NCBI RefSeq assembly: GCF_022206305.1
Contig: NZ_JAKOIW010000030.1
Coordinates: 1 to 42,132 of the forward strand
Direction: 5' to 3'
DNA: 42,132 nucleotides
From: Gordonia sp. 'Campus'
Lineage (GTDB): Bacteria; Actinomycetota; Actinomycetes; Mycobacteriales; Mycobacteriaceae
A model generated the notes under the pieces. The model was not told where the DNA came from. It did no database searches and was given only the letters and a program-made list of their open reading frames with translations. Below, one piece after another: positions 23,550-31,708 of the stretch (within the stretch, counting starts at the first letter, position 1; each line of letters begins with the position of its first letter). The position numbers were made by a program, and so were the translations under genes.

Positions 23550-25583
23550 CTAGCTCCCGGATTCACCGCCGGCGAGCTGGTCCAGCCACAGCCGAGCCGA
23601 CGCATCCGACGGCGCCCGCCAGTCACCGCGCGGTGACAGAGACCCGCCGGAGCCGATCTTCGGCCCATTCGGCATCGCGGTCCGCTTGAACTGGTTGCCC
23701 ATGAAGCGCTTCAGGAACACACCGAGCCAGTGGTCGATGGTCGGGGCGTCGTACTGGTTGCGCTTGTCCTCGGACAACAGGTCCGACCATGGCCCGCGGG
23801 TTCGATCGCCCCAGGCCTGGCGTGCCAGGTACGCGACCTTGCTCGGTCGATAGCCGAATCGGGTGACGTAGTAGAGGAAGAAGTCGTGCAGCTCGTACGG
23901 GCCGACGGCGTCCTCGGTGCTCTGAATCCTGCCGTCGTCCCCCGCGGGCACGAGTTCGGGCGAGATGACGTCGTCGAGGATCTCGCCGAGGACCTCGGTG
24001 GTCTCGGCGGAGTGGTGGCCGCTGCGGATCATCCACCGGATCAGGTGCTGGATCAGCGTTTTGGGGACCGAGCCGTTCACGTTGTAGTGCGACATCTGGT
24101 CGCCGACGCCGTACGTGCACCAGCCGAGTGCCAGTTCGGACAGGTCGCCGGTACCCAGGACGATGGCCCCGTTGTTGTTGGCGAGCCGGAACAGATGTGA
24201 GGTGCGCTCGCCCGCCTGCACGTTCTCGAAGGTCACGTCGTAGACCTTCTCGCCCCGCGCATACGGATGGTCGAGGTCGGCGAGCATCTGTTCACACGAC
24301 GGCCGGATGTCGATCTCCGCGCCGCTCACCCCCAGCGAGGTCATCAGCGCGTGTGACCGGCGCAGCGACGGGCCGCCGGTCGCGAATCCGGGCATCGTGT
24401 ATCCCAGGATGTTCTCGCGGGGGAGACCGAGGCGATCGACGGTGTCCACCGCGACCAGCAGGGCGAGGGTCGAGTCGAGACCACCGGAGACCCCGATGAC
24501 GATCTTCTCGATACCCGTCGACCGCAGTCGCTGTGCCAGTCCCTGGACCTGGATGGACCGGACCTCGGCGCATCGGTCGTCGCGGTCGGCCGAATCGGCC
24601 GGGACGTAGGGGAAGCGGGGGATCACCCGTCGCACGACGTCGTCGTCGGACAGTGGGCCGAACGAGAACGGGATGCGACGCAACGACTTCAGGCGTTCCG
24701 CGTGATCACCCACCTGGTCGCGCAGGCTGATCATGCGCATCCGTTCCTGGCGGAGCCGATCGAGGTCGACGTCGGCGGTGATGATCTGGTCGGTCGTCGC
24801 GAACTGTTCGCTGCGGGCGAGCAGCGAACCGTTCTCGGTGATGAGGGCATCGCCGTCCCAGGCGAGGTCTGTCGTCGACTCGCCGTAACCGGCTGCCACG
24901 TACACGTGCGCGGAAATGGTCCGGGCGGAGTGTCCGGTGCAGAGGTTGCGCCGGTAACCCTCCTTGCCGATGGTGACCGGGCTGCCCGACAGGTTGGCCA
25001 GCACGGTCGCCCCGGCCAGCGCCGCCCAGGTGCTGGGCGGGATCGCGACCCAGCCGTCCTCGCAGATCTCGACGAACAGGGCGAAGCCCGGCACGTCGTC
25101 GGCCTCGAAGATCAGGTCGGCCCCGAACGGGACCGGTGTCCCGCCGATGGTGACGGTGTCCGGGACCGCGTCCCGCGCGGCCGCGAAGAAGCGCTGTTCG
25201 TAGAACTCGCGGTAGTTGGGCAGATACGACTTCGGGACGACGCCGAGAACGGCGCCGTCGTGGATCACCGCGGCGCAGTTGTACAGGCCGTCGCCCACGC
25301 GCATCGGGAGACCGACGCTGACGACCGGGGTCAGGCCGGAGCTGGCCGCGACGATCTCGCCGAGCGCCGACAGACATGCGTCGAGAAGCGCGTCCTGATG
25401 GAAGAGGTCGTCGACGCTGTATCCGCACAGGCCGAGTTCGGGGAAGACGACCAGACATGCGCCGTCCTCGGCGGCCCGTGTCATCAGTTCGATGGTGCGC
25501 GCGGCGTTCACGGCCGGCTCGGCGAGGGTCAGGACCGGAACTGCTCCGGCGACGCGGACGAAGCCGTTTGCGTAGACAGACAC
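23550..25583 (-). CDS. nadE: Glutamine-dependent NAD(+) synthetase
   Basis: A 677-aa two-domain enzyme that amidates nicotinic acid adenine dinucleotide to NAD using glutamine. The N-terminal nitrilase-type glutaminase has a Glu-Lys-Cys triad: E49 in FPELGLCG, K118 in PKSYLPNY, C174 in VEICEDGW. The C-terminal synthetase has the PP-loop GVSGGLDST near residue 365 and the ammonia-channel/synthetase blocks GTGDLSELALGWCTYGVGDQMSHYNVN. It resembles M. tuberculosis NadE in length and layout. GTG 25583 is chosen because TAGGGT (25591-25596, minus) lies exactly 7 bases upstream, predicting a leaderless mRNA; TTG 25589 is the alternative. A second, ammonia-type NAD synthetase lies immediately upstream. 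Confidence 0.95.
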   Translation of the reverse strand: MSVYANGFVRVAGAVPVLTLAEPAVNAARTIELMTRAAEDGACLVVFPELGLCGYSVDDLFHQDALLDACLSALGEIVAASSGLTPVVSVGLPMRVGDGLYNCAAVIHDGAVLGVVPKSYLPNYREFYEQRFFAAARDAVPDTVTIGGTPVPFGADLIFEADDVPGFALFVEICEDGWVAIPPSTWAALAGATVLANLSGSPVTIGKEGYRRNLCTGHSARTISAHVYVAAGYGESTTDLAWDGDALITENGSLLARSEQFATTDQIITADVDLDRLRQERMRMISLRDQVGDHAERLKSLRRIPFSFGPLSDDDVVRRVIPRFPYVPADSADRDDRCAEVRSIQVQGLAQRLRSTGIEKIVIGVSGGLDSTLALLVAVDTVDRLGLPRENILGYTMPGFATGGPSLRRSHALMTSLGVSGAEIDIRPSCEQMLADLDHPYARGEKVYDVTFENVQAGERTSHLFRLANNNGAIVLGTGDLSELALGWCTYGVGDQMSHYNVNGSVPKTLIQHLIRWMIRSGHHSAETTEVLGEILDDVISPELVPAGDDGRIQSTEDAVGPYELHDFFLYYVTRFGYRPSKVAYLARQAWGDRTRGPWSDLLSEDKRNQYDAPTIDHWLGVFLKRFMGNQFKRTAMPNGPKIGSGGSLSPRGDWRAPSDASARLWLDQLAGGESGS

Positions 25584-25644
25584 CCTCAAGACCCTAGCGA
25601 CGCGATCGTGAAAGCGCGGGCCGGTGGGCGGCCGGCCGGTGTGC

Positions 25645-26472
25645 TCAGGCCGAACGCCACCAGGTGTCGGAGACCTCGACGGGGGTCGTCCGCTTGTGCC
25701 GGTTGCGGATCCACGTGGCCTCGATCTTCTCGGCCGCCTCGACGGGGATGTCGCGACCCTCGAGATAGTCGTCGATGTCGTCGTAGCGCAAGCCCAGCTC
25801 GTCCTCGTCGGTCTGGCCCGCCTTCTCGTCGAGCAGGTCCGCGGTCGGCACCTTCTCGGCGAGCTGTGCGGGAGCGCCGAGGTGGCGGAGCAGCGAGCGG
25901 CCCTGCCTCTTGTTCAGACCCGACAGCGGCAGGATGTCGGCGGCACCGTCGCCGAACTTGGTGAAGAAGCCGGTGACGTTCTCCGACGCGTGGTCGGCGC
26001 CGATCACGAGCAGCCCGCGATCCCCGGCCACGGCGTACTGCGCGACCATGCGGTGCCGGGCCTTGGCGTTGCCCTTGGTGAAGTCGGTGAGCGCAGTGCT
26101 GGTGGCCTGAGAGATCTCGTCGTTCAGCGCGTCCACGCCCGGTGCGATGTTGATGGTCAGGACCTCGTCGGCGGCCACGAAGTCGACCGCGGCGGCGGCG
26201 TCGTCCTCGTCGTGCTGCACCCGGTACGGCAGGCGCACACCGACGAACACCGCGTCCCCGCCGTCGGCGCGGATATTCTCGGCCGCCAGTTGGGCGAGAC
26301 GACCGGCGAGGGTCGAGTCCACGCCGCCGGACAGGCCGAGGACGTAACCCTTGGCACCGCTGGCGCGGAGATAGTCGACGAGGAACGCCACCCGGCGCTC
26401 CACTTCGTCGGCCGGATCGATGGTGGGCTTCACTCGCAGGGCGTCGATGATGTCTCGCTGGATCTCACGCAT
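25645..26472 (-). CDS. nadE: Ammonia-dependent NAD(+) synthetase
   Basis: A 275-aa single-domain NAD synthetase, the same length as the E. coli enzyme. It has the PP-loop LGLSGGVDSTLAGRLAQL, RLPYRVQHDEDDA, NIKAR-type segment GNAKARHRMVAQY, and GADHASENVTGFFTKFGDGAADILPL, all diagnostic of the NH3-dependent form. It lacks a glutaminase domain and would use free ammonia. ATG 26472 is preferred over a frame open to 26508 because the family start MREIQRDIIDAL begins there. It sits between a SixA phosphatase gene and the glutamine-dependent enzyme on the same strand, so the organism has two non-identical enzymes for the same last step. Confidence 0.94.
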   Translation of the reverse strand: MREIQRDIIDALRVKPTIDPADEVERRVAFLVDYLRASGAKGYVLGLSGGVDSTLAGRLAQLAAENIRADGGDAVFVGVRLPYRVQHDEDDAAAAVDFVAADEVLTINIAPGVDALNDEISQATSTALTDFTKGNAKARHRMVAQYAVAGDRGLLVIGADHASENVTGFFTKFGDGAADILPLSGLNKRQGRSLLRHLGAPAQLAEKVPTADLLDEKAGQTDEDELGLRYDDIDDYLEGRDIPVEAAEKIEATWIRNRHKRTTPVEVSDTWWRSA

Positions 26473-26524
26473 CACCCAAGTGTGTCGGGCAGACGGCGTC
26501 GCGGCCACCTTTCCGCTCGGCGGG

Positions 26525-27019
26525 TCACGCTTCGCGCGGGATACGGACCCCGATCAGGCGGGCGTCCGGGTCGGGTTCGAGACCGAGGCGATCCCACGGG
26601 TGCGTCACTGTCACGACGGCGTATGCCGACGTCGGGAAGCGATCGATGTGCCCGTCCGGGTCGAGGGTGAGGGCCGTGGCCGGCATTCCCGGCTCATGTC
26701 CCACCACGAGAACTGTGCGCGCGTCCGACGGCGCATGTATCCGGATGGACTCGAGGATGTCGTCGGGGTGGCCGCCGTAGATGTCGTCGACGAACGTGAC
26801 CGGCGCGTCGATCCCGGTGCGTTGGAGTGTCTGACGTGTCCGCGTCGAGGTCGAGCAGAGCACCGCGTCGACGGACAGGCCTTCCTCGGCCATCCACCGC
26901 CCCGCGAGAGCCGCCTGCCGGTCCCCGCGCTCGGCAAGCGGGCGATCGTGGTCGGCGGTGGCGGGCGGATAGCCCGACTTGCCGTGCCGCATCAGGATCA
27001 GCGTGCGGCGCTCGCTCAT
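26525..27019 (-). CDS. SixA-type histidine phosphatase
   Basis: A 164-aa member of the histidine phosphatase (phosphoglycerate mutase-like) superfamily. The catalytic RHG is in LILMRHGKSGYP, the second histidine in VVGHEPGM, with SSTRTRQT-type phosphate-pocket residues in CSTSTRTRQTLQ. SixA proteins remove phosphate from phosphohistidine domains in E. coli, but many actinobacterial members act on unknown small molecules or proteins. The start ATG 27019 overlaps the stop of the 97-aa gene by 4 bases (ATGA), so the two are translated together. Counterpart position next to NAD synthetase may be chance. Confidence 0.88.
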   Translation of the reverse strand: MSERRTLILMRHGKSGYPPATADHDRPLAERGDRQAALAGRWMAEEGLSVDAVLCSTSTRTRQTLQRTGIDAPVTFVDDIYGGHPDDILESIRIHAPSDARTVLVVGHEPGMPATALTLDPDGHIDRFPTSAYAVVTVTHPWDRLGLEPDPDARLIGVRIPREA

Positions 27020-27309
27020 GCCGCCCCGTGCTGCGACGACCTGTCAGGCGCATCTCCGCGGCGCGAGTCGACGGCCATCTGCCGCAGCACCCGCACCGTC
27101 GCACGCCACGCCGCCGCCTCCTGGTGGAGGAACGCCGCGTGTTCGTCGTCTCCGCGGGCCTCGGCCTCCTCGGCCGCCACATCGAACTCCAGGTACTCGT
27201 CGACGGCACACGCGACGAGTTCGTCGACGGTGGTGCAGTCGGTGCAGGCCTCCTCGATCGCGGCGGCGTCGAGGGTGGCCAGTCGTTCCAGATCTGACCG
27301 ATAACGCAT
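27016..27309 (-). CDS. Small acidic helical protein, unknown function
   Basis: A 97-aa protein, mostly predicted helix, rich in Ala and Glu: an opening MRYRSDLERLATLDAAAIEE, a CTDCTTVDELVACAVDEYL segment with three Cys (CxxC plus one), and AAFLHQEAAAWRATVRVLRQM. The CxxC could bind a metal, but that is a guess. ATG 27309 lies exactly 7 bases after TAGATT (27317-27322, minus), predicting a leaderless mRNA. The frame is open to 27486, upstream of the promoter and overlapping the divergent transporter. Its stop overlaps the SixA start. I do not recognise the family. Confidence 0.65.
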   Translation of the reverse strand: MRYRSDLERLATLDAAAIEEACTDCTTVDELVACAVDEYLEFDVAAEEAEARGDDEHAAFLHQEAAAWRATVRVLRQMAVDSRRGDAPDRSSQHGAA

Positions 27310-27424
27310 GAATCCGAATCTACGTCGTCGGAGCAGGCAGTGGGGGTTCCGACACCGCGGATTCGGCTTTCGGCGACCCTCGCCCGGACCGCGACCACCA
27401 CGGGACGCCGTTACCCTGGGGAAC

Positions 27425-28300
27425 GTGCACACCTGGGTACCCGCGCTCCTCGCGGTGCTGGCCGCGTTGATGATCGCCGCCGGCACCGTGTTGCGTCAGC
27501 GCGCCTCCCGGGTCAACGGCGCCATCACCCCGGGCTGGTGGGCGGGTGCGGCCATCGCCCTGTGCGGGTTCGGATTGCAGGCATCGGCCCTGGGACTCGG
27601 GTCCATCCTGCTGGTGCAACCGCTCGTCGTGCTCGCGGTGCTGTTCGCGCTTCCGCTGGAGGCGTGGGCCGATCACCGGCACCCGGCGCCGATCGAATGG
27701 GCGTGGGGCGGGGTCCTCGTCGCGTGCGTCGTGACGTTCCTCATCGTGGCGCGTCCCGAGCCGTCGATGCGCAGGCCGGACGCGTTGCTGATGTGGTCGA
27801 CCGTCGGTTCGGTGGTCGCCATCGTGGTGGCCCTGGTCGTCTTCGCGCACCGTTCCAGCCCGCACTACAAGGCACTGTTCTACGGACTGGTCGCGGGCAT
27901 CCTGTTCGGGGTGTCGGCATTGCTGGTCAAGACGGTCATCTTCCAGATCACCCACCACTTGTGGCGCACCTTCGCCCAGCCGGAGATCTACCTGTTCGTG
28001 CTGGTCGTGGTCTGCGCGATCCTCGCCCAGCAGATGGGCTTCGGCGCAGGTGACCTGCAGACGTCGTTCCCGTCGATGACGGTCGCCGAACCGGCCGTCG
28101 CGATGGTGCTCGGTGTCCTGCTCCTCGGGGAGAATCTCCAGGTGTCGGTGCCGACGGCGCTGTTCCTGGGGATCGTGTTGGCGATCATGGTCCGCGCGGT
28201 GTGCGAGCTCGCGAAACTGTCCGCGGTTCGTGGCTACGAGCAGGCCGTCGCCGCCGAGGAGGCCGCGGCCGAGGAGGCCGGATCCCGCCCGGCGGCGTGA
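27425..28300 (+). CDS. DMT-superfamily (EamA-like) transporter
   Basis: A 291-aa inner-membrane protein with about nine or ten hydrophobic segments in two halves, the drug/metabolite transporter pattern. Recognisable parts are LGLGSILLVQPLVVLAVLFALPLEA in the first half and SMTVAEPAVAMVLGVLLLGENL in the second. It ends in an Ala/Glu-rich cytosolic tail. The substrate cannot be predicted. GTG 27425 lies exactly 7 bases after TACCCT (27412-27417), so the mRNA is predicted leaderless; the frame upstream to 27308 encodes an Arg/Pro-rich stretch unlike the family and is excluded. Divergent from the 97-aa gene. Confidence 0.85.
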   Translation: MHTWVPALLAVLAALMIAAGTVLRQRASRVNGAITPGWWAGAAIALCGFGLQASALGLGSILLVQPLVVLAVLFALPLEAWADHRHPAPIEWAWGGVLVACVVTFLIVARPEPSMRRPDALLMWSTVGSVVAIVVALVVFAHRSSPHYKALFYGLVAGILFGVSALLVKTVIFQITHHLWRTFAQPEIYLFVLVVVCAILAQQMGFGAGDLQTSFPSMTVAEPAVAMVLGVLLLGENLQVSVPTALFLGIVLAIMVRAVCELAKLSAVRGYEQAVAAEEAAAEEAGSRPAA

Positions 28301-28345
28301 CGCTGATGATGTCGGGCAACCCGCCGGAGGGCTGGGGGGCTCCGA

Positions 28346-28795
28346 CTAGGAGGGGGCGATCTCCGCAGCGAGGTTCTCGGCCCACTCCGCTGCCTGCTTG
28401 GCCGGCTTGATCGGCGACGAGTTGTCGTGGCGGGCGTGCTCGCCGACCTGGACCGCACCGCGCTTGGTCAGCATCTCGGCCATGATCTCGCCGCCACGGT
28501 TGAACGTGTCGTAGATCGAGTCGCCGAGTCCGAAGACGGCGAACCGGACCCCGGTCAGATCCGGGTCGACGCTCTCGAGCTCGTCGGCGAACGGCTCGGC
28601 GCCGGTCGGGAGTTCGCCCTCGCCGTACGTCGAGCAGACGATGACGAGGAAGTCCGCGGGGTCGAGGTCCTCGACCGCGAACTCGCTCATGTCGTAGATC
28701 GACGGGTCGTGGTCGGCGGCCAATGCATCGGCAATGGCATCGGCGACGAGCTCACCGTTTCCGGTTTCGGTTCCGTAGAGGATGACAACCGACAT
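28346..28795 (-). CDS. Flavodoxin domain protein (MioC-like)
   Basis: A 149-aa FMN-binding electron carrier. The phosphate loop is GTETGNGELVA (8-18), the isoalloxazine loops are CSTYGEGELPTGAEPF and FGLGDSIYDTF. It is a stand-alone flavodoxin without a reductase domain. A Shine-Dalgarno GAGAGGAG lies before ATG 28795, so unlike many neighbours this gene has a leader. An IdeR-like box overlaps its promoter, which agrees with the known use of flavodoxins to replace ferredoxin when iron is short. Its redox partner is not in the window. Convergent with the DMT transporter. Confidence 0.9.
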   Translation of the reverse strand: MSVVILYGTETGNGELVADAIADALAADHDPSIYDMSEFAVEDLDPADFLVIVCSTYGEGELPTGAEPFADELESVDPDLTGVRFAVFGLGDSIYDTFNRGGEIMAEMLTKRGAVQVGEHARHDNSSPIKPAKQAAEWAENLAAEIAPS

Positions 28796-28824
28796 GTGAA
28801 CTCCTCTCGACGTCGGCGTTTTCG

Positions 28825-28843
28825 CTCAGCGAGGGTAACCTAA
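28825..28843 (-). promoter_or_regulatory. IdeR/DtxR-like iron box upstream of flavodoxin
   Basis: The minus strand reads TTAGGTTACCCTCGCTGAG, with a perfect left half TTAGGTTA of the IdeR consensus and a weaker right half (13 of 19 positions by my count). TAGGTT within it can serve as the -10. Iron-loaded IdeR bound here would block transcription. Confidence 0.45.
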
Positions 28844-28879
28844 CCCGCTCGCCGTGACGAAATCACTGGTGGTCGGGGG

Positions 28880-28908
28880 TTGGAAGAAATACTTGGATGT
28901 CCTACTAT
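28880..28908 (+). promoter_or_regulatory. mmsA promoter
   Basis: TTGGAA (28880-28885), 17 bases, TACTAT (28903-28908): a good housekeeping-type promoter with a predicted start near 28915. TGTGGTGACACA (28909-28920), a dyad across the start site, may be an operator. This places the promoter inside the longest open frame and decides the later GTG start of mmsA. Confidence 0.6.
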
Positions 28909-28952
28909 GTGGTGACACAGGCCATAACCCGACGAAGCCAAAGGTGATCTCC

Positions 28953-30485
28953 GTGTCCGCACCCGCTGTTCCCTCGATTCCGCACTACCTGAACGGCAAG
29001 CGCGTTCCCGCCGAGGGCGGCCGCTTCGCCGACGTCTTCAATCCGAGCACCGGTGCCGTTCAAGCACAGGTGCCGCTGGCCTCCACCGACGAGGTCTCCG
29101 CCGCGATCGCGACCGCCTCGTCCGCGCAGAAGGAATGGGCCGCCTGGAACCCGCAGCGCCGCGCCCGCGTGATGATGCGGTTCGTCGACCTCGTGAACAA
29201 GAACGCCGACGAACTCGCGACGACCCTGTCGCTGGAGCACGGCAAGACCCACGCCGACGCTCTCGGCGACATCCAGCGCGGCGTCGAGGTCATCGAGTTC
29301 GCGATCGGCATCCCGCACCTCATCAAGGGTGAGTTCACCGAAGGTGCCGGCGGTGGTATCGACGTGCACTCCATCCGGCAGCCGCTCGGTGTGGTCGCGG
29401 GCATCACGCCCTTCAACTTCCCGGCGATGATCCCGCTGTGGAAGGCCGGCCCCGCCCTGGCGTGCGGCAACGCCTTCATCCTCAAGCCGAGTGAGCGCGA
29501 TCCGTCCGTGCCGGTCCGCCTGGCCGAATTGTTCAGCGAGGCAGGACTTCCCGACGGCGTGTTCCAGGTCGTGCACGGCGACAAGGAAGCCGTCGATGCG
29601 CTGCTGACCCACCCCGACGTGAAGGCCCTCGGCTTCGTCGGCAGCTCCGACATCGCGCAGTACATCTACTCGACCGCAGCCGCGCACGGGAAGCGCTCAC
29701 AGTGCTTCGGTGGCGCCAAGAACCACGCGATCATCATGCCCGACGCCAACCTCGACCAGGTCGTAGACGCACTGATCGGCGCCGGTTACGGTAGCGCCGG
29801 CGAGCGGTGCATGGCGATCAGCGTCGCGGTGCCGGTTGGCGAGCAGACCGCAGACCGTCTGCGCGCCAAGCTGATCGACCGGGTGAACGCTCTGCGTGTC
29901 GGCCACAGCCTCGACCCCAAGGCCGACTACGGGCCGCTGGTCACCGCCGCCGCCCTCGACCGCGTCCGCGGATTCATCGACAAGGGTGCCGAAGAGGGTG
30001 CCGAGATCGTGATCGACGGCCGCGACCGCGCCAACAACGAGCAGACCTTCGGCGACGAGGACATCTCGAAGGGCTTCTTCATCGGCCCGACCCTGTTCGA
30101 CCACGTCACCAAGGACATGACCATCTACACCGAGGAGATCTTCGGTCCGGTCCTGTCGATCGTGCGCGCCGGTGACTACGAGGAGGCCCTCGCGCTGGCG
30201 TCGGATCACCAGTACGGCAACGGTGTCGCGATCTTCACCCAGGACGGCGACGCCGCCCGCGACTTCACCGCCCGCGTCGACGTCGGCATGGTCGGCGTGA
30301 ACGTGCCGATCCCGGTTCCGGTGGCGTACTACACCTTCGGCGGTTGGAAGCGTTCGGGCTTCGGTGACCTCAACCAGCACGGACCGGCGTCGATCCAGTT
30401 CTACACCAAGACCAAGACCGTCACGACGCGCTGGCCGTCGGGCATCAAGGACGGCGCCGAGTTCGTCATCCCGACGATGGACTGA
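28953..30485 (+). CDS. mmsA: Methylmalonate-semialdehyde dehydrogenase (CoA-acylating)
   Basis: A 510-aa aldehyde dehydrogenase of the MmsA/ALDH6 group, which converts methylmalonate semialdehyde to propionyl-CoA with NAD and CoA at the end of valine breakdown. Family features are ITPFNFPAMIPLWKAGPALACGN, FVGSSDIAQYIY, and the catalytic C286 in GYGSAGERCMAIS. The ending VTTRWPSG is typical of MmsA. GTG 28953 follows AAAGGTGAT; the frame is open to 28854 but that part precedes the promoter. First gene of mmsA-acyl-CoA dehydrogenase-mmsB. Confidence 0.95.
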   Translation: MSAPAVPSIPHYLNGKRVPAEGGRFADVFNPSTGAVQAQVPLASTDEVSAAIATASSAQKEWAAWNPQRRARVMMRFVDLVNKNADELATTLSLEHGKTHADALGDIQRGVEVIEFAIGIPHLIKGEFTEGAGGGIDVHSIRQPLGVVAGITPFNFPAMIPLWKAGPALACGNAFILKPSERDPSVPVRLAELFSEAGLPDGVFQVVHGDKEAVDALLTHPDVKALGFVGSSDIAQYIYSTAAAHGKRSQCFGGAKNHAIIMPDANLDQVVDALIGAGYGSAGERCMAISVAVPVGEQTADRLRAKLIDRVNALRVGHSLDPKADYGPLVTAAALDRVRGFIDKGAEEGAEIVIDGRDRANNEQTFGDEDISKGFFIGPTLFDHVTKDMTIYTEEIFGPVLSIVRAGDYEEALALASDHQYGNGVAIFTQDGDAARDFTARVDVGMVGVNVPIPVPVAYYTFGGWKRSGFGDLNQHGPASIQFYTKTKTVTTRWPSGIKDGAEFVIPTMD

Positions 30486-30491
30486 TCGGCG

Positions 30492-31667
30492 TTGACGACC
30501 TTCGCCGAGGCCGCGACCGCCCGGCTCGACGGTGACGAACGCGTCATCGTCGAGACCGCGGCGGGTTTCGCGGCCAAGAAGCTGGCGCCGTTCGCGCTGG
30601 AATGGGATGCCTCGAACCACTTCCCGGTGGAGGAGCTGCGTGAGGCGTCAGAGCTCGGGATGGGCGCCATCTACTGTTCCGAGGACGCGGGCGGCAGCGG
30701 CCTCCGCCGTCTCGACGGTGTCCGCATCTTCGAGCAGCTGGCCTACGCCGACCCGGCCGTCGCGTCGTTCCTGTCCATCCACAACATGTGCACGTGGATG
30801 GTCGACAAGTACGGCACCGACGATCAGCGGTCCACCTGGGTGCCCCGGCTGGCGACCATGGAGACGGTCGCGAGTTACTGCCTGACCGAGCCGGGTGCCG
30901 GGTCGGACGCGGCGGCACTCGCCACGCGTGCCGAACGGTCCGGTGACGAGTACGTGCTCACCGGGGTCAAGCAGTTCATCTCCGGTGCGGGGTCGTCGGA
31001 CCTCTACGTCATCATGGCCCGCACCGGCGAGGCCGGTCCGAAGGGGATCTCCACGTTCCTCGTGGAGAAAGGTTCTCCCGGACTGAGTTTCGGTGCGCAG
31101 GAGCACAAGATGGGCTGGCACGCGCAGCCCACCGCCCAGGTCATCCTCGACGAGGTGCGTGTGCCCGCGGCCAATCTGCTCGGCGGCACCGAGGGCATCG
31201 GATTCGGCATCGCGATGAACGGCCTGAACGGGGGCCGCATCAACATCGCGGCGTCGTCGCTCGGTGGCGCACAGGCGGCCTTCGACAAGGCGGCCGCCTA
31301 TGTCGCGAGTCGTCGTGCGTTCGGGAACGCGCTCATCGACGAGCCCACCATCCGGTTCACCCTCGCCGACATGGCCACGTCGTTGCAGGCATCGCGGCTG
31401 ATGCTGTGGCAGGCGGCGACCGCGCTCGACGACGATGCGCCGGACAAGGTCGAGCAGTGTGCGATGGCCAAGCGATTCGTCACCGACACGTGTTACGAGG
31501 TCGCCGACCAGGCGCTGCAGTTGCACGGCGGGTACGGGTATCTCACCGAATACGGAATCGAGAAAATCGTCCGCGACCTCCGTGTGCACCGCATCCTGGA
31601 AGGGACCAACGAGATCATGCGAGTCGTGCTCGGCCGTTCGATCGCGTCCCGCCACCGGGACGGCTGA
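30492..31667 (+). CDS. Acyl-CoA dehydrogenase, probable isobutyryl-CoA dehydrogenase
   Basis: A 391-aa FAD acyl-CoA dehydrogenase. It has the flavin motifs YCLTEPGAGSDAAAL and the QLHGGYGYLTEYGIEKIVRDLRVHRILEGTNEIMR block containing the catalytic Glu (EGTNE). In this operon between mmsA and mmsB the most likely substrate is isobutyryl-CoA from valine, giving methacrylyl-CoA; this is inferred from context. The start is TTG 30492, only 6 bases after the mmsA stop, with no ATG or GTG nearby, so its translation probably depends on mmsA translation. Confidence 0.93.
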   Translation: MTTFAEAATARLDGDERVIVETAAGFAAKKLAPFALEWDASNHFPVEELREASELGMGAIYCSEDAGGSGLRRLDGVRIFEQLAYADPAVASFLSIHNMCTWMVDKYGTDDQRSTWVPRLATMETVASYCLTEPGAGSDAAALATRAERSGDEYVLTGVKQFISGAGSSDLYVIMARTGEAGPKGISTFLVEKGSPGLSFGAQEHKMGWHAQPTAQVILDEVRVPAANLLGGTEGIGFGIAMNGLNGGRINIAASSLGGAQAAFDKAAAYVASRRAFGNALIDEPTIRFTLADMATSLQASRLMLWQAATALDDDAPDKVEQCAMAKRFVTDTCYEVADQALQLHGGYGYLTEYGIEKIVRDLRVHRILEGTNEIMRVVLGRSIASRHRDG

Positions 31668-31708
31668 CAACCCGTCCTCCACAACCACTTTCGTAGGAAG
31701 CAGAGACA

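Noticed and set aside
28854..28952. Upstream extension of mmsA
   Set aside because: It lies before and across a good promoter (TTGGAA-n17-TACTAT) and encodes residues not found in MmsA.
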